DNA from: Phycisphaerales bacterium
GTDB taxonomy: Bacteria; Planctomycetota; Phycisphaerae; Phycisphaerales; SM1A02
Assembly (NCBI GenBank): GCA_022446965.1
Contig: JAKVBV010000023.1
Coordinates: forward strand, 1-33,900
Direction of reading: 5' to 3'
DNA length: 33,900 nucleotides
Shown: piece after piece, positions 14,724-22,823 of the stretch
How the letters are laid out: the number at the start of each line of letters is the position of its first letter
How positions within the stretch are numbered: the first letter of the stretch is position 1
Notes under the pieces: model-generated
What the model saw: only the letters and a program-made list of their open reading frames with translations
Databases searched by the model: none
What the model was told of the DNA's origin: nothing
Position numbers and translations under genes: made by a program

Positions 14724-17683
14724 GAGGCGTCACCTTCGCCGGTCCGCATCGTGGGAATGATCGCGGTGCGTCGGAGCAGATCGGCAATCTCTGCAGCATC
14801 AGCGAGGTTGGTGCCTTCCACGGAGTCCGCCAACGCATTGCGGCGGCGTTCGCGATGCAAGAAGCCCACGGCCAATGACGCCACGGAGTCGGCGTCGATG
14901 GCTTCCACTGCTTCCATGCCTTCGCGGTAGACGATGCGTGCGGCCAATGCCTTGGCGATCATCCAGCGGCGGTACGTGAGCGGCAGTCGGGTGTCGAGTT
15001 CGTCGCCGACCAGTTCCAACAGCACCGGGGGCAGGTGATCGGTGATCACCGTGGCCAACGCCTCCAGATCGGTGGCGTTAAGGGTGGGCATGGCCGCCTC
15101 GAGGGCGTCGGACGTGCGAATGACCGCACGGCTCAGCCGCACGCTCGCTTCGGGCAGGTGCAAGCCAGGTTGCTGTCGCAACATGCGTGTGAGTTGCTCA
15201 GCTTCGAGGGCCGCCAGTTCACGCAGCTTCTCGAGCACCTGATTGACGAACGTGTCCTTGTGCTGCAGGAACTCGTCCTGCGAAAGCAACATGGAAGAAA
15301 TGATCTCGTAGGACGAGCAGATCACGCCGCACTTGTTGGCGGAGGAGTCCTTGAAGATCACGGTCCCCATCTTGGCGAGTCCGGATCTTGCCTCGGGGGT
15401 GAGGAACAGGTTCGCGCCCTCGACAATCAGCGGGCTGCTCGGGGTTTCACTGTGAACGAATTCCCGCCAGTTGCCCGCATGCATCGTGGCGGGGCGTCCA
15501 CCACAGGGCAGGAAGGCGTCGGCGGTCAATCGAGTGTGCAGTGTGTTGCGACGACGTACGCCATCGGCGTCGTCGATCTTGGACACCGAACCGGCGCCGT
15601 GCAGACGGGCCGGGTTGAACTCGGCGACGGGGCGTTCGGCATCGACCAGGCGCATGAGTTCGTCATGCTCGAGGCCTTCTGGATCTTCGGCACATCCACT
15701 GCCGTCGGCCACACCCACGATGCAAGCGCGTTCGCCGAATTCCCGCAGCATGATGCGAATGGCATTGCCACCCACGTCGCCGTCGGGTCCGCCGGTCATC
15801 TTCACGGTGAATCGCTGGGCGCGGGGGTCGATGCCCAAAGCACGCAGGCCCGCTTCGAGGAACACGACCACGCCTTCGGAGGTGACACCGAATTCCTTGT
15901 GGTTGATACCGGCGCCGGGCTTGGAACTCATCAACGCAGTGGGGTTGGGATACGACCGCTGCTTGGCCCGTTCGACGATCCAGTCGATCAGATCAGGCGT
16001 GATGTTCTCATCGGGTCCCAGATAGAGCAGTTCGTCCTGGCCGAGGCGGTCGACGACGCGCTGCTTGACAGCCTCATCAGGCGTGATGAGGTCAAGCAGG
16101 CTGTCGACGAAGGCCTTCACGCTGCGTGGGGCCGGCTCGTCGGGGTGCACCAGAATTGCGGCCTTGGAGCCACCTTCGGGGATGTCCTTGTTCTTGAGCT
16201 GTTGGGCCGACGCCAAGCCGTAGGCCTCGTCGTACAGCCGCTCCGTCTCGCGGGTGAACTGTGCCGAGGAGCGCGGCACCACGGCACGCACGCCACCGCG
16301 CGCGATGTCGCGGAAGCGAACATGGAAGCCGTTGAACCCGCGGCCGTGCACGAAGAACACGCCGTAGGGGAGGTCCGGGCGGTCTTCCCATTGCAGCAGC
16401 AGAGGATCGAGCCGTAGGGCGAGGGCGTAGCGGTCTTCCAGGAAGACGTTGGTGCGAAGCACGGCCGCCACGGCATCGACCATGGCGAATAGCACGGTGC
16501 GGGCGTCTTCCAGATCGACATCGGTGGAGATGCGATCACGTAGGCCGTTGAGCCGTGCGGTGAACACGTCGTTTTCGAGCGGGTGATCCGGCTGGAAGCG
16601 ATCCAACAACAGATCACAGATCGCCAGCGTGAGCGCGACATTACGCACGGCCAGCGATCGGATGCGATCCGAGGTGAAGGCGTATCGGTTGCTCTTGCAC
16701 AGCACCTGATGCACGAGGTCGCCCAGTGCGGTGACCAGTTCGGCATGCGTGAGGTCGATCGACTCACTGCGTTGTGACAGGTTGATCGCTCGACGATCCA
16801 CCCACTTGATGCGCTTGAGGTCGTGACGCACACGAGCCCACAGTCGGCCTTCAGGGTCGATCGGACCGCCATCGGGAGAGGTCACCACGAAGCCCAGGAA
16901 GGAGACCGAGCCGTTGTCGCCGTCGTCGACGGTGTCCAAGTGGGCGCGGTGGATGTTGATGCCTGCGTGGCTGAGCCGCTCGGCGATGCGTTCGAGCATC
17001 ACGCGGCGGGTGGAATTGGCTACTGCCACGGAGATTCGGCTCAATGTGGGATCTGATTCGGGTTCGAGCATCAGCTCTGAACCGTCGGTGCCGGTGATGT
17101 GACTGAACATCGCCCAGTGCTTGTGCATCCGCAGCGGCGTGATCGTGAGCACGTAGTCGGCGGCGCACCGCGTGAAGTAATCACGGATGGACTCGGCGGT
17201 CCAGTTGGGCTCCGACGCCGCGGCGTAGGTGATGACCTCGTCCAACTTGGCAGCCTGGTCAGGTTCGTTCAGATCCACACGGGCGGCTTCGCCAAACTCA
17301 AAGGTGTCGATGACCAACGTGCCATCGGCGGCGGTGTGAATTTTTGCACTGCGCAGCGGCTGGTCGTGGGGGAGTTCGGCCACCAGTTCGGCCAACACGC
17401 CCGGGTAGTCGAGTGGACGCATGCTGGTCCATTGCGAACCGTCTTCGCTGCGAAGCGTGAGCTCCAGCGGACGGCCTGAGGCGCGTGCGGCCACGATGGC
17501 GCGGAGATGCGACAGGCGCGTCGCTTCATCCGTGTCCTGAAAATACACCGGGGGCATCTGCTCAAGGAACCACGGCACCACCTCGTCGGAGGTGCTGCGG
17601 AGGCCTTCAAGCAGGTGCTCGACCACCTCCTCGGAGTGAGGAGGATTGGTGGACGAAGACGAGTCGGGAATACCGCTGGACAT
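14720..17683 (-). CDS. Large NAD-specific glutamate dehydrogenase
   Basis: The 987-residue enzyme would oxidise glutamate to 2-oxoglutarate and ammonia with NAD, linking amino-acid breakdown to the TCA cycle. The N-terminal half is regulatory in type, with an ACT-like segment around SRISVAVANSTRRVMLERIA. The catalytic half contains FHVRFRDIARGGVRAV, the substrate region LKNKDIPEGGSKAAILV (about residue 495-511, with catalytic lysines), KMTGGPDGDVGGNAI for NAD binding, and VEGANLFLTPEAR with KDSSANKCGVICSSYEI near the end. Its length lies between the common 450-residue GDH and the 1,600-residue bacterial form; planctomycetes have this intermediate type. I chose the ATG at 17683, because the alternative at 17737 would overlap the divergent ribF start. 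It is followed by the secreted CX4CH protein through a GTGA overlap. Confidence 0.93.
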   Translation of the reverse strand: MSSGIPDSSSSTNPPHSEEVVEHLLEGLRSTSDEVVPWFLEQMPPVYFQDTDEATRLSHLRAIVAARASGRPLELTLRSEDGSQWTSMRPLDYPGVLAELVAELPHDQPLRSAKIHTAADGTLVIDTFEFGEAARVDLNEPDQAAKLDEVITYAAASEPNWTAESIRDYFTRCAADYVLTITPLRMHKHWAMFSHITGTDGSELMLEPESDPTLSRISVAVANSTRRVMLERIAERLSHAGINIHRAHLDTVDDGDNGSVSFLGFVVTSPDGGPIDPEGRLWARVRHDLKRIKWVDRRAINLSQRSESIDLTHAELVTALGDLVHQVLCKSNRYAFTSDRIRSLAVRNVALTLAICDLLLDRFQPDHPLENDVFTARLNGLRDRISTDVDLEDARTVLFAMVDAVAAVLRTNVFLEDRYALALRLDPLLLQWEDRPDLPYGVFFVHGRGFNGFHVRFRDIARGGVRAVVPRSSAQFTRETERLYDEAYGLASAQQLKNKDIPEGGSKAAILVHPDEPAPRSVKAFVDSLLDLITPDEAVKQRVVDRLGQDELLYLGPDENITPDLIDWIVERAKQRSYPNPTALMSSKPGAGINHKEFGVTSEGVVVFLEAGLRALGIDPRAQRFTVKMTGGPDGDVGGNAIRIMLREFGERACIVGVADGSGCAEDPEGLEHDELMRLVDAERPVAEFNPARLHGAGSVSKIDDADGVRRRNTLHTRLTADAFLPCGGRPATMHAGNWREFVHSETPSSPLIVEGANLFLTPEARSGLAKMGTVIFKDSSANKCGVICSSYEIISSMLLSQDEFLQHKDTFVNQVLEKLRELAALEAEQLTRMLRQQPGLHLPEASVRLSRAVIRTSDALEAAMPTLNATDLEALATVITDHLPPVLLELVGDELDTRLPLTYRRWMIAKALAARIVYREGMEAVEAIDADSVASLAVGFLHRERRRNALADSVEGTNLADAAEIADLLRRTAIIPTMRTGEGDAS

Positions 17684-17735
17684 CCGCGTAAAATACTCGA
17701 CAACGCCCTCGAGGAACAGCCCACAGCACGGATTC

Positions 17736-18662
17736 ATGACGAGCGATCATTCCAATTCGACTGCCCTGACAATCGGCCTTTTTGACGGCGTCCATCGCGG
17801 TCATGCGGCCCTTGTGTCGCGTGCTCGTGAGGCGGTGGGGCCTGATGGTCGTGTCGTGGCGATGACCTTCGATCCACCGCCGGCGCAGGTGCTTGGGAGA
17901 TCACAAGATGAACGGCTGTTGACCAGCCTCGAGCGTCGTATCGAGTTGCTCAAGGCAACAGGGGCCGATGCCGTACAGGTGCTGCACGCCGACACGGCGC
18001 TGCTCGCCTTGTCGCCCGAAGCGTTCATTGATGCACACATTGCGCCGCTGCAGCTAGGCGTCATCGTGGAGGGGCCGGATTTCCGATTTGGTGCCCGGCG
18101 AGCCGGCGATCTGCAGCTGTTGCGCTCAGCCTGCGAGCAGGTGGAGGTGGTGGATCCAGTGCTGGGCACACTGGCCGATGGTGGTCAGGTGGAAGTGCGC
18201 AGTGGACTGTTGAGGTGGTTGATTGCAGCGGGCCGCGTGGCGGAGGTCATCCCGTTGGCAGGTCGGCCGCATCGCATCACCGGCACGGTGGTCAAGGGCA
18301 TGCAACGTGGGCGTGATCTGGGCGTGCCCACCGCCAATCTCGATGCTGTCGATGCCTGCATTCCCATGGATGGTGTGTACGGCGCGGTGGGCATCATGCC
18401 CGACGGCAGCTCACGAGCAGCGGCGGTGAGCATTGGCACCAACCCCACCTTTGGCGATACCCAGCGTACGGTTGAGGCGCATCTGTTGGACCACGATGGG
18501 TCGCTTGATGACTACGGCTGGACGCTGTCGATCGACTTGCGTCACTTCATTCGTGAGCAGATCACATGCGATTCTCTGGAGTCGCTCAAGGCATTGATTG
18601 CTCATGATCTGGACATCATTCGGACACGACACGCACAGGGGGAGTACGCTCTCGCGCCATGA
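17736..18662 (+). CDS. ribF: Bifunctional riboflavin kinase / FAD synthetase
   Basis: The 308-residue enzyme phosphorylates riboflavin to FMN and adenylates FMN to FAD. The N-terminal nucleotidyltransferase domain has GLFDGVHRGH (residues 14-23), AMTFDPPPAQVL and VEGPDFRFGARRAGD. The C-terminal flavokinase domain has ITGTVVKGMQRGRDLGVPTA, VYGAVGI and SIGTNPTFGDTQRTVEAHLL. Both domains appear complete. The ATG at 17736 was chosen over 17646 because the upstream codons look non-coding and the N-terminus then begins just before the nucleotide-binding strand. It heads the ten-gene plus-strand run. Its stop overlaps nrnA in ATGA. Confidence 0.95.
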   Translation: MTSDHSNSTALTIGLFDGVHRGHAALVSRAREAVGPDGRVVAMTFDPPPAQVLGRSQDERLLTSLERRIELLKATGADAVQVLHADTALLALSPEAFIDAHIAPLQLGVIVEGPDFRFGARRAGDLQLLRSACEQVEVVDPVLGTLADGGQVEVRSGLLRWLIAAGRVAEVIPLAGRPHRITGTVVKGMQRGRDLGVPTANLDAVDACIPMDGVYGAVGIMPDGSSRAAAVSIGTNPTFGDTQRTVEAHLLDHDGSLDDYGWTLSIDLRHFIREQITCDSLESLKALIAHDLDIIRTRHAQGEYALAP

Positions 18663-19690
18663 CCTGGACAAGCACCGCGACTGAACAGGACATCGCCGTG
18701 CGGCTCGCAGCGGCGTCATCGATCGTGTGCATCACGCACGCCAAGCCCGATGGTGATGCCATGGGGTCGGTACTCGCACTGGTGCGAGCACTGCAAGGCA
18801 CGTGTGATGTGCAAGGCATCTGTGTTGGTCCGGTTCCCGAGCCACTGTTGCGTCTGGTTGGTGACACTGCGATCACCACGATCGCAGCCGACGGCGATCC
18901 GCCGTCCGGCCATCCCGATCTCATCGTGGTGGTGGACACCGGCGCCTGGTCTCAACTGGGTGTGCTCGCCCCGTGGGTGAAGGCAGCCGGTGATGCGGTG
19001 GTCGTGATCGATCACCACGCCAGTGGCGACGCCGACATGGCGGCCACTCGACTGGTGGATTCCTCCGCGGCGTCGGCCACGATGTTGGTCATGCGTGTGG
19101 TGCAGGCGATGGGGATCGACCTGGGCCGCGGAGATTTTTCTGTCGCCGAGGCACTGTTTGCTGGTCTGGCCACGGACACCGGCTGGTTCCGGCAGGCCAA
19201 TGCCGACGCCGCAGCATTCGCGGCGGCCGCCACCTTGCTGGCGCACGATGTCGACAAGAATGGTCTCCATCGCACCATCGAGGAAACGGCGCGGCCACAC
19301 CGATTGGCATTGCAGTCACGGTTGTTGTCGTCGATCGAGTGGGTGGCTGGTGGTCGCGGGGCCTTGATGTTTCTTCGAGAGGCCGACTTCACCGAGACAG
19401 GCGGCCGTCGGGACGAACTCACTGGTCTGGTGAACGCGCCACTCGTGGTTGACGGCGTCGAGTTCAGCGTGATGTTGGTGGAGGATCCCGCCGAGGGCGT
19501 GAAACTCTCGTTGCGGTCCAAACCGCCGCGGACACCCGGTGGCGACTTCGTCAACGTGCGTGACCTTGCCGGCCATCTCGGAGGCGGCGGACATGTGCAT
19601 GCCTCGGGGGCGCGGTGCAGTGGCTCGCTTGCGGACGCACGCGACGCCGTCCTGGCCGCGATGGGGCAGTTGGGTCTGCCCGAAGCATGA
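18659..19690 (+). CDS. nrnA: DHH-family phosphoesterase, NrnA-like oligoribonuclease / pAp phosphatase
   Basis: The 343-residue protein belongs to the DHH/DHHA1 family. It likely hydrolyses short oligoribonucleotides (nanoRNA) and 3'-phosphoadenosine 5'-phosphate with Mn2+. Metal-binding motifs are present: ITHAKPDGDAMGS, VVVDTGAW, DHH at residues 118-120 (VIDHHASGD) and FAGLATDTGWFRQ. The C-terminal DHHA1 substrate motif is GGGGHVHASGA (GGGGH at 308-312). Both domains are complete. The adjacency to ribF preserves part of the rbfA-nrnA-truB-ribF neighbourhood seen in many bacteria. ATGA overlaps join it to the genes on either side. Confidence 0.92.
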   Translation: MTWTSTATEQDIAVRLAAASSIVCITHAKPDGDAMGSVLALVRALQGTCDVQGICVGPVPEPLLRLVGDTAITTIAADGDPPSGHPDLIVVVDTGAWSQLGVLAPWVKAAGDAVVVIDHHASGDADMAATRLVDSSAASATMLVMRVVQAMGIDLGRGDFSVAEALFAGLATDTGWFRQANADAAAFAAAATLLAHDVDKNGLHRTIEETARPHRLALQSRLLSSIEWVAGGRGALMFLREADFTETGGRRDELTGLVNAPLVVDGVEFSVMLVEDPAEGVKLSLRSKPPRTPGGDFVNVRDLAGHLGGGGHVHASGARCSGSLADARDAVLAAMGQLGLPEA

Positions 19691-20226
19691 GCGCGCGATC
19701 CACGCGTCGATCGCGTGTCACGCTCGCCGCGGTGATGTTGGCCATGGCGATGGCGTCGGTGCTGGTGGGGTTCTGGCAATCTGTCGAGGCGATTGCGCTG
19801 CAGCCAGTGCATGAAGACCGCGCCACGTCGATTCACGTTGACCGGCCCGGCGTGGTGTTGCTGTGGAAGGACGTCGCTCGCAGCGGAGAAGACGGTCGCG
19901 ACATCGACCTGCCCGATCTTGCGTTGACGTCGGTTGATGGGGCAACCATCGCGCTTGGAAACACCGCCCGACGCATCACGTTCGCCAGACCTGATCCGGA
20001 TGCGCCTCACGGCACGGCCCGCTGGCAAACGGTTGGTCGGTGGGATGTGCCCGACGCCGGCACGTGGACCGGTGCGCCACTCGGTGCGGGCTGGGCCTGG
20101 TCGCCAGATCCAATCGACACCGTGAAGTGGTGGTCTCTGGGATCCATCGCGCTGGCCATCGTGCTGGTGGGCATCGCCGCGGCACTGGCGTGGATCGCCC
20201 TGCGACCGGTCGACGTACGAAATTGA
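19687..20226 (+). CDS. Small two-TM membrane protein, unknown function
   Basis: The 179-residue product begins MSARSTRRSRVTLAAVMLAM, a basic N-terminus followed by one hydrophobic helix (about 12-30). A periplasmic middle follows with beta-type character (VLLWKDVARSGEDGRDI, WDVPDAGTWTGAPLG). A second helix lies near the end (WWSLGSIALAIVLVGIAAAL), with an Arg-containing tail. No family or catalytic motif is recognised. The start ATG overlaps the nrnA stop (GCATGA). Its position between housekeeping genes and the MoxR-Bat-type genes suggests an accessory role in the latter, but this is only position-based. Confidence 0.7.
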   Translation: MSARSTRRSRVTLAAVMLAMAMASVLVGFWQSVEAIALQPVHEDRATSIHVDRPGVVLLWKDVARSGEDGRDIDLPDLALTSVDGATIALGNTARRITFARPDPDAPHGTARWQTVGRWDVPDAGTWTGAPLGAGWAWSPDPIDTVKWWSLGSIALAIVLVGIAAALAWIALRPVDVRN

Positions 20227-20283
20227 ATGGCCGGGAGGCCCTGCTGGCGCGTACACTCATGGCACGGGAGGACACTGCACCTC

Positions 20284-21792
20284 ATGCCACAGCACGTGGA
20301 CACATGGCTTCGGATCGGTCGTACTCGCATGCGGTTGGTGCATGCGGTGTCGGCGATCAGTACATGGGTGCTGCCAGTGTCTGGTGTCGTGGCGTGTGTC
20401 GCGCTGGCACAGCGACTGGGGTGGATGCCGGTCAATTGGATTTGGGTCGGGTCGCTCGCCGCGGCCGGCCTTGGGGCACTGTCCATCATGACGGCGCGAC
20501 AGTCGCGCACCACGATGGCGGACGCCGCCCGCGCATTGGATGAAGGACTCGATCTGGACGACCGCCTGGCCACGGCATTGACGTCGCACGGACGAGACGA
20601 TCCCGCCGCGAAGCTTGCAACCGCTCAAGCGGAGCAGCTGGCACAGACCAGACTCTCACGCGGCCACGTACGGCGAGCACTTCCGCTGCGGTGGCATCGA
20701 AGTGCACCGTGGGCGGCACTGTGTCTGATGTTCGCCGTGCTGGTGGCCGGCCCGCCAGCGGCGCAGGCCGCCGCGGCGTCGAGCCGTGTGGCGGCGCAGG
20801 CCCAGCTGGATGTGTTGGCCCAGTCGATCGATCCCATGCAGATCGACGATCCCGCCGTGGCCGAGGCGCTGGAGGCGCTCCAGACGCCGCTGCCAGAACT
20901 TCAGAATGCAGACGAAGTGGAGATGGAAGCGCTGCAGCGAATCACGGATCTGCTTGATGCGCTCGATGCTGTGGAGTCGAGTGAGTCGGCGCTTGCCGCA
21001 GCACATGCAACCGATGCACTGCGCGGGCTTGAGCCGTCGGATTTGAGTGATCCAGATGTCGCTGCGTTGCGTGACGCATTGGCTCGAGGTGACTTTGAGA
21101 CGGCCGGTGAGGCACTGCAGTCGCTGGCAGATCAAACTTCCACCCAGGCGCCTTCAGCATCACGCCAGGCCGCGCTTGATCGGCTTGCTCGCGAGATCGA
21201 CATGGCCGCAGTGCGTGCTGCGATGGCCGAACGTGATTCGGCATCACCGAGCGACGCAGCCGGGGCCAAGAGTGCCAAGCAGGCATTGGAAGAACTGGCC
21301 AAGGATCTGCGCGATTGCCAGAAGGGCTCGTGTGATCAGCCCGGCGGCGCCTGTGACAGGCTCAGCGAGGGCCAGAAGGCAGGCAAGTGTGCCGGGGATG
21401 GCAAGGCACAATGTGCGTCGGCCGCGGCCGCGTGCAATGGCAGCAACGGGGCACCGGGCGGCCCAGGGGATCGCACCCAATGGGGCGGGCAGGTTGGTGA
21501 AGACAGTGCCGTGCCGGTCGATGCGGGCACGGTGGGCATGCCGCAGGGGGCGACCGATTCGTCTGCTGCAATCACCGATGTCGAGTCGGCGCCGGGCCAA
21601 GGCGAGGCCACGCCGGTCGCACCGATCGCGCCCGTTGGCGTGGGTCGCAGTGACGTGCCCGATCGTGGACCGCCTTCACCAGAAGATCTGCGGCGGCTGC
21701 CCAATCGGTATCAGGATGCGGTGCGCCGCTTTTTCCTCATGGATCAGGCGGCATCAACCGACGCTGCCAAGACGGCCGAGGACGACGAATGA
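20284..21792 (+). CDS. Membrane protein with coiled-coil/acidic domain, MoxR-Bat cluster type
   Basis: The 502-residue product has two or three N-terminal membrane helices (STWVLPVSGVVACVALA; WVGSLAAAGLGALSIM; APWAALCLMFAVLVAGPPA) separated by a cytoplasmic segment (ARALDEGLDLDDRLATALTS). Then comes a long Ala/Glu/Asp-rich helical part, a Cys/Gly-rich patch (CQKGSCDQPGGACDRLSEG, CAGDGKAQCASAAAACNG) and a low-complexity linker. The conserved-looking end is RLPNRYQDAVRRFFLMDQ. That ending and the position upstream of VWA/MoxR genes resemble proteins of planctomycete MoxR-BatA clusters, though I cannot name a family. The ATG at 20284 has GGAGG 12 bases upstream. An ATG at 20227, directly after the previous stop, is possible. 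It ends in an ATGA overlap with the solute-binding gene. Confidence 0.75.
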   Translation: MPQHVDTWLRIGRTRMRLVHAVSAISTWVLPVSGVVACVALAQRLGWMPVNWIWVGSLAAAGLGALSIMTARQSRTTMADAARALDEGLDLDDRLATALTSHGRDDPAAKLATAQAEQLAQTRLSRGHVRRALPLRWHRSAPWAALCLMFAVLVAGPPAAQAAAASSRVAAQAQLDVLAQSIDPMQIDDPAVAEALEALQTPLPELQNADEVEMEALQRITDLLDALDAVESSESALAAAHATDALRGLEPSDLSDPDVAALRDALARGDFETAGEALQSLADQTSTQAPSASRQAALDRLAREIDMAAVRAAMAERDSASPSDAAGAKSAKQALEELAKDLRDCQKGSCDQPGGACDRLSEGQKAGKCAGDGKAQCASAAAACNGSNGAPGGPGDRTQWGGQVGEDSAVPVDAGTVGMPQGATDSSAAITDVESAPGQGEATPVAPIAPVGVGRSDVPDRGPPSPEDLRRLPNRYQDAVRRFFLMDQAASTDAAKTAEDDE

Positions 21793-22823
21793 CTGCCGCA
21801 CGCTGCTGCGCCCTGGGCGCGGCAGTAGTGATGTCGAGTATCGGGTGTGCGCCTCAAGACGAGGCTCACGTGCCACATGTCACCGTGTATGTGTCGGCGG
21901 ATGAAGCACTCGCTCGCACGATGCTCGACGCCTTCACGCGCGACACCGGCATCAGCGTTCGCATGGTGGGGGACACTGAAGCGTTCAAGTCCACGGGACT
22001 CGCCAACCGTATTCGCCGCGAACGTGTCCGGCCGGTGGCCGACGTGTTCTGGTCGTCCGAGGCCACACACATGGCGTTGCTGGCCGACGAAGGTCTGCTC
22101 GAACCCACCCGCACCGATCGAACGACAACTTGGCCAGCCCAATGGCGCGATGCCGACCACCGCTGGCACGGATTTTCTCCACGCCCGCGGGTGATCGCGT
22201 TCGACCCGGAGGTGATGGATCGCGCCGATGTGCCCATCGCCATGGCGGATGTCTTCGCGCCTCGGTTCATTGGGCAGGTGGCGATCGCTGACCCTCGGTT
22301 CGGCACGACAGGTGGTCACCTGTCCGCCATCGCCGCCACGCATGTCCCCGCAAGCTGGCTGGCACTGCTCGATGCCATGGGACATGCTCGAATGCAGGTG
22401 CTGGCCGGGGGCAATGCTGCCACGGTGGATGCGGTCATCCGGGGCGATGCCCTGCTCGGGCTCACCGATTACGACGACGTCATCGCGGCGCAGGACCGTG
22501 GCCGCCGAGTGGACATGGTGCTGCCAGTGCATGAGGCCGGTGGTGTCATGGTGACCCCGAACACCGTAGGTGTGCTGCGCGGTTGCCCGTCTCCTGACAC
22601 GGCACGAGTATTGGTGGACTGGTTGCTGTCCGACATCGCCGCGGAGATGTTGGCTGCATCCGCATCGCGCAACATGCCGGTGCAGCAATCGGTGCAGACG
22701 CAGTTTCCAGAGCTGGTCGTCGATGACATCCTGCTCGTGGATCATGGTGCAGCGGCCGCTGGGCACAATGAGGCACTCGCCGCGGTGCTCGCAGCATTGC
22801 GACGCCAGAGTGACGACAGCTGA
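21789..22823 (+). CDS. ABC-type extracellular solute-binding lipoprotein, iron(III)-binding-protein-like
   Basis: The 344-residue protein has a signal with lipobox SSIGC (Cys20), so it would be tethered outside the inner membrane. The fold resembles the FbpA/AfuA class of periplasmic binding proteins: HVTVYVSADEALARTMLDAF at the start, then VADVFWSSEATHMALLADEG, PRVIAFDP, ADPRFGTTGGHLSAIAA, GLTDYDDVIAAQDRG and VGVLRGCPSPDTARVLVDWL. The family binds ferric iron or small anionic solutes. The twin-Tyr iron ligand pair of classical FbpA is not evident, so the substrate is uncertain. The permease gene starts at the stop codon (TGATG). No ATP-binding subunit is present in the window. Confidence 0.85.
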   Translation: MTAARCCALGAAVVMSSIGCAPQDEAHVPHVTVYVSADEALARTMLDAFTRDTGISVRMVGDTEAFKSTGLANRIRRERVRPVADVFWSSEATHMALLADEGLLEPTRTDRTTTWPAQWRDADHRWHGFSPRPRVIAFDPEVMDRADVPIAMADVFAPRFIGQVAIADPRFGTTGGHLSAIAATHVPASWLALLDAMGHARMQVLAGGNAATVDAVIRGDALLGLTDYDDVIAAQDRGRRVDMVLPVHEAGGVMVTPNTVGVLRGCPSPDTARVLVDWLLSDIAAEMLAASASRNMPVQQSVQTQFPELVVDDILLVDHGAAAAGHNEALAAVLAALRRQSDDS

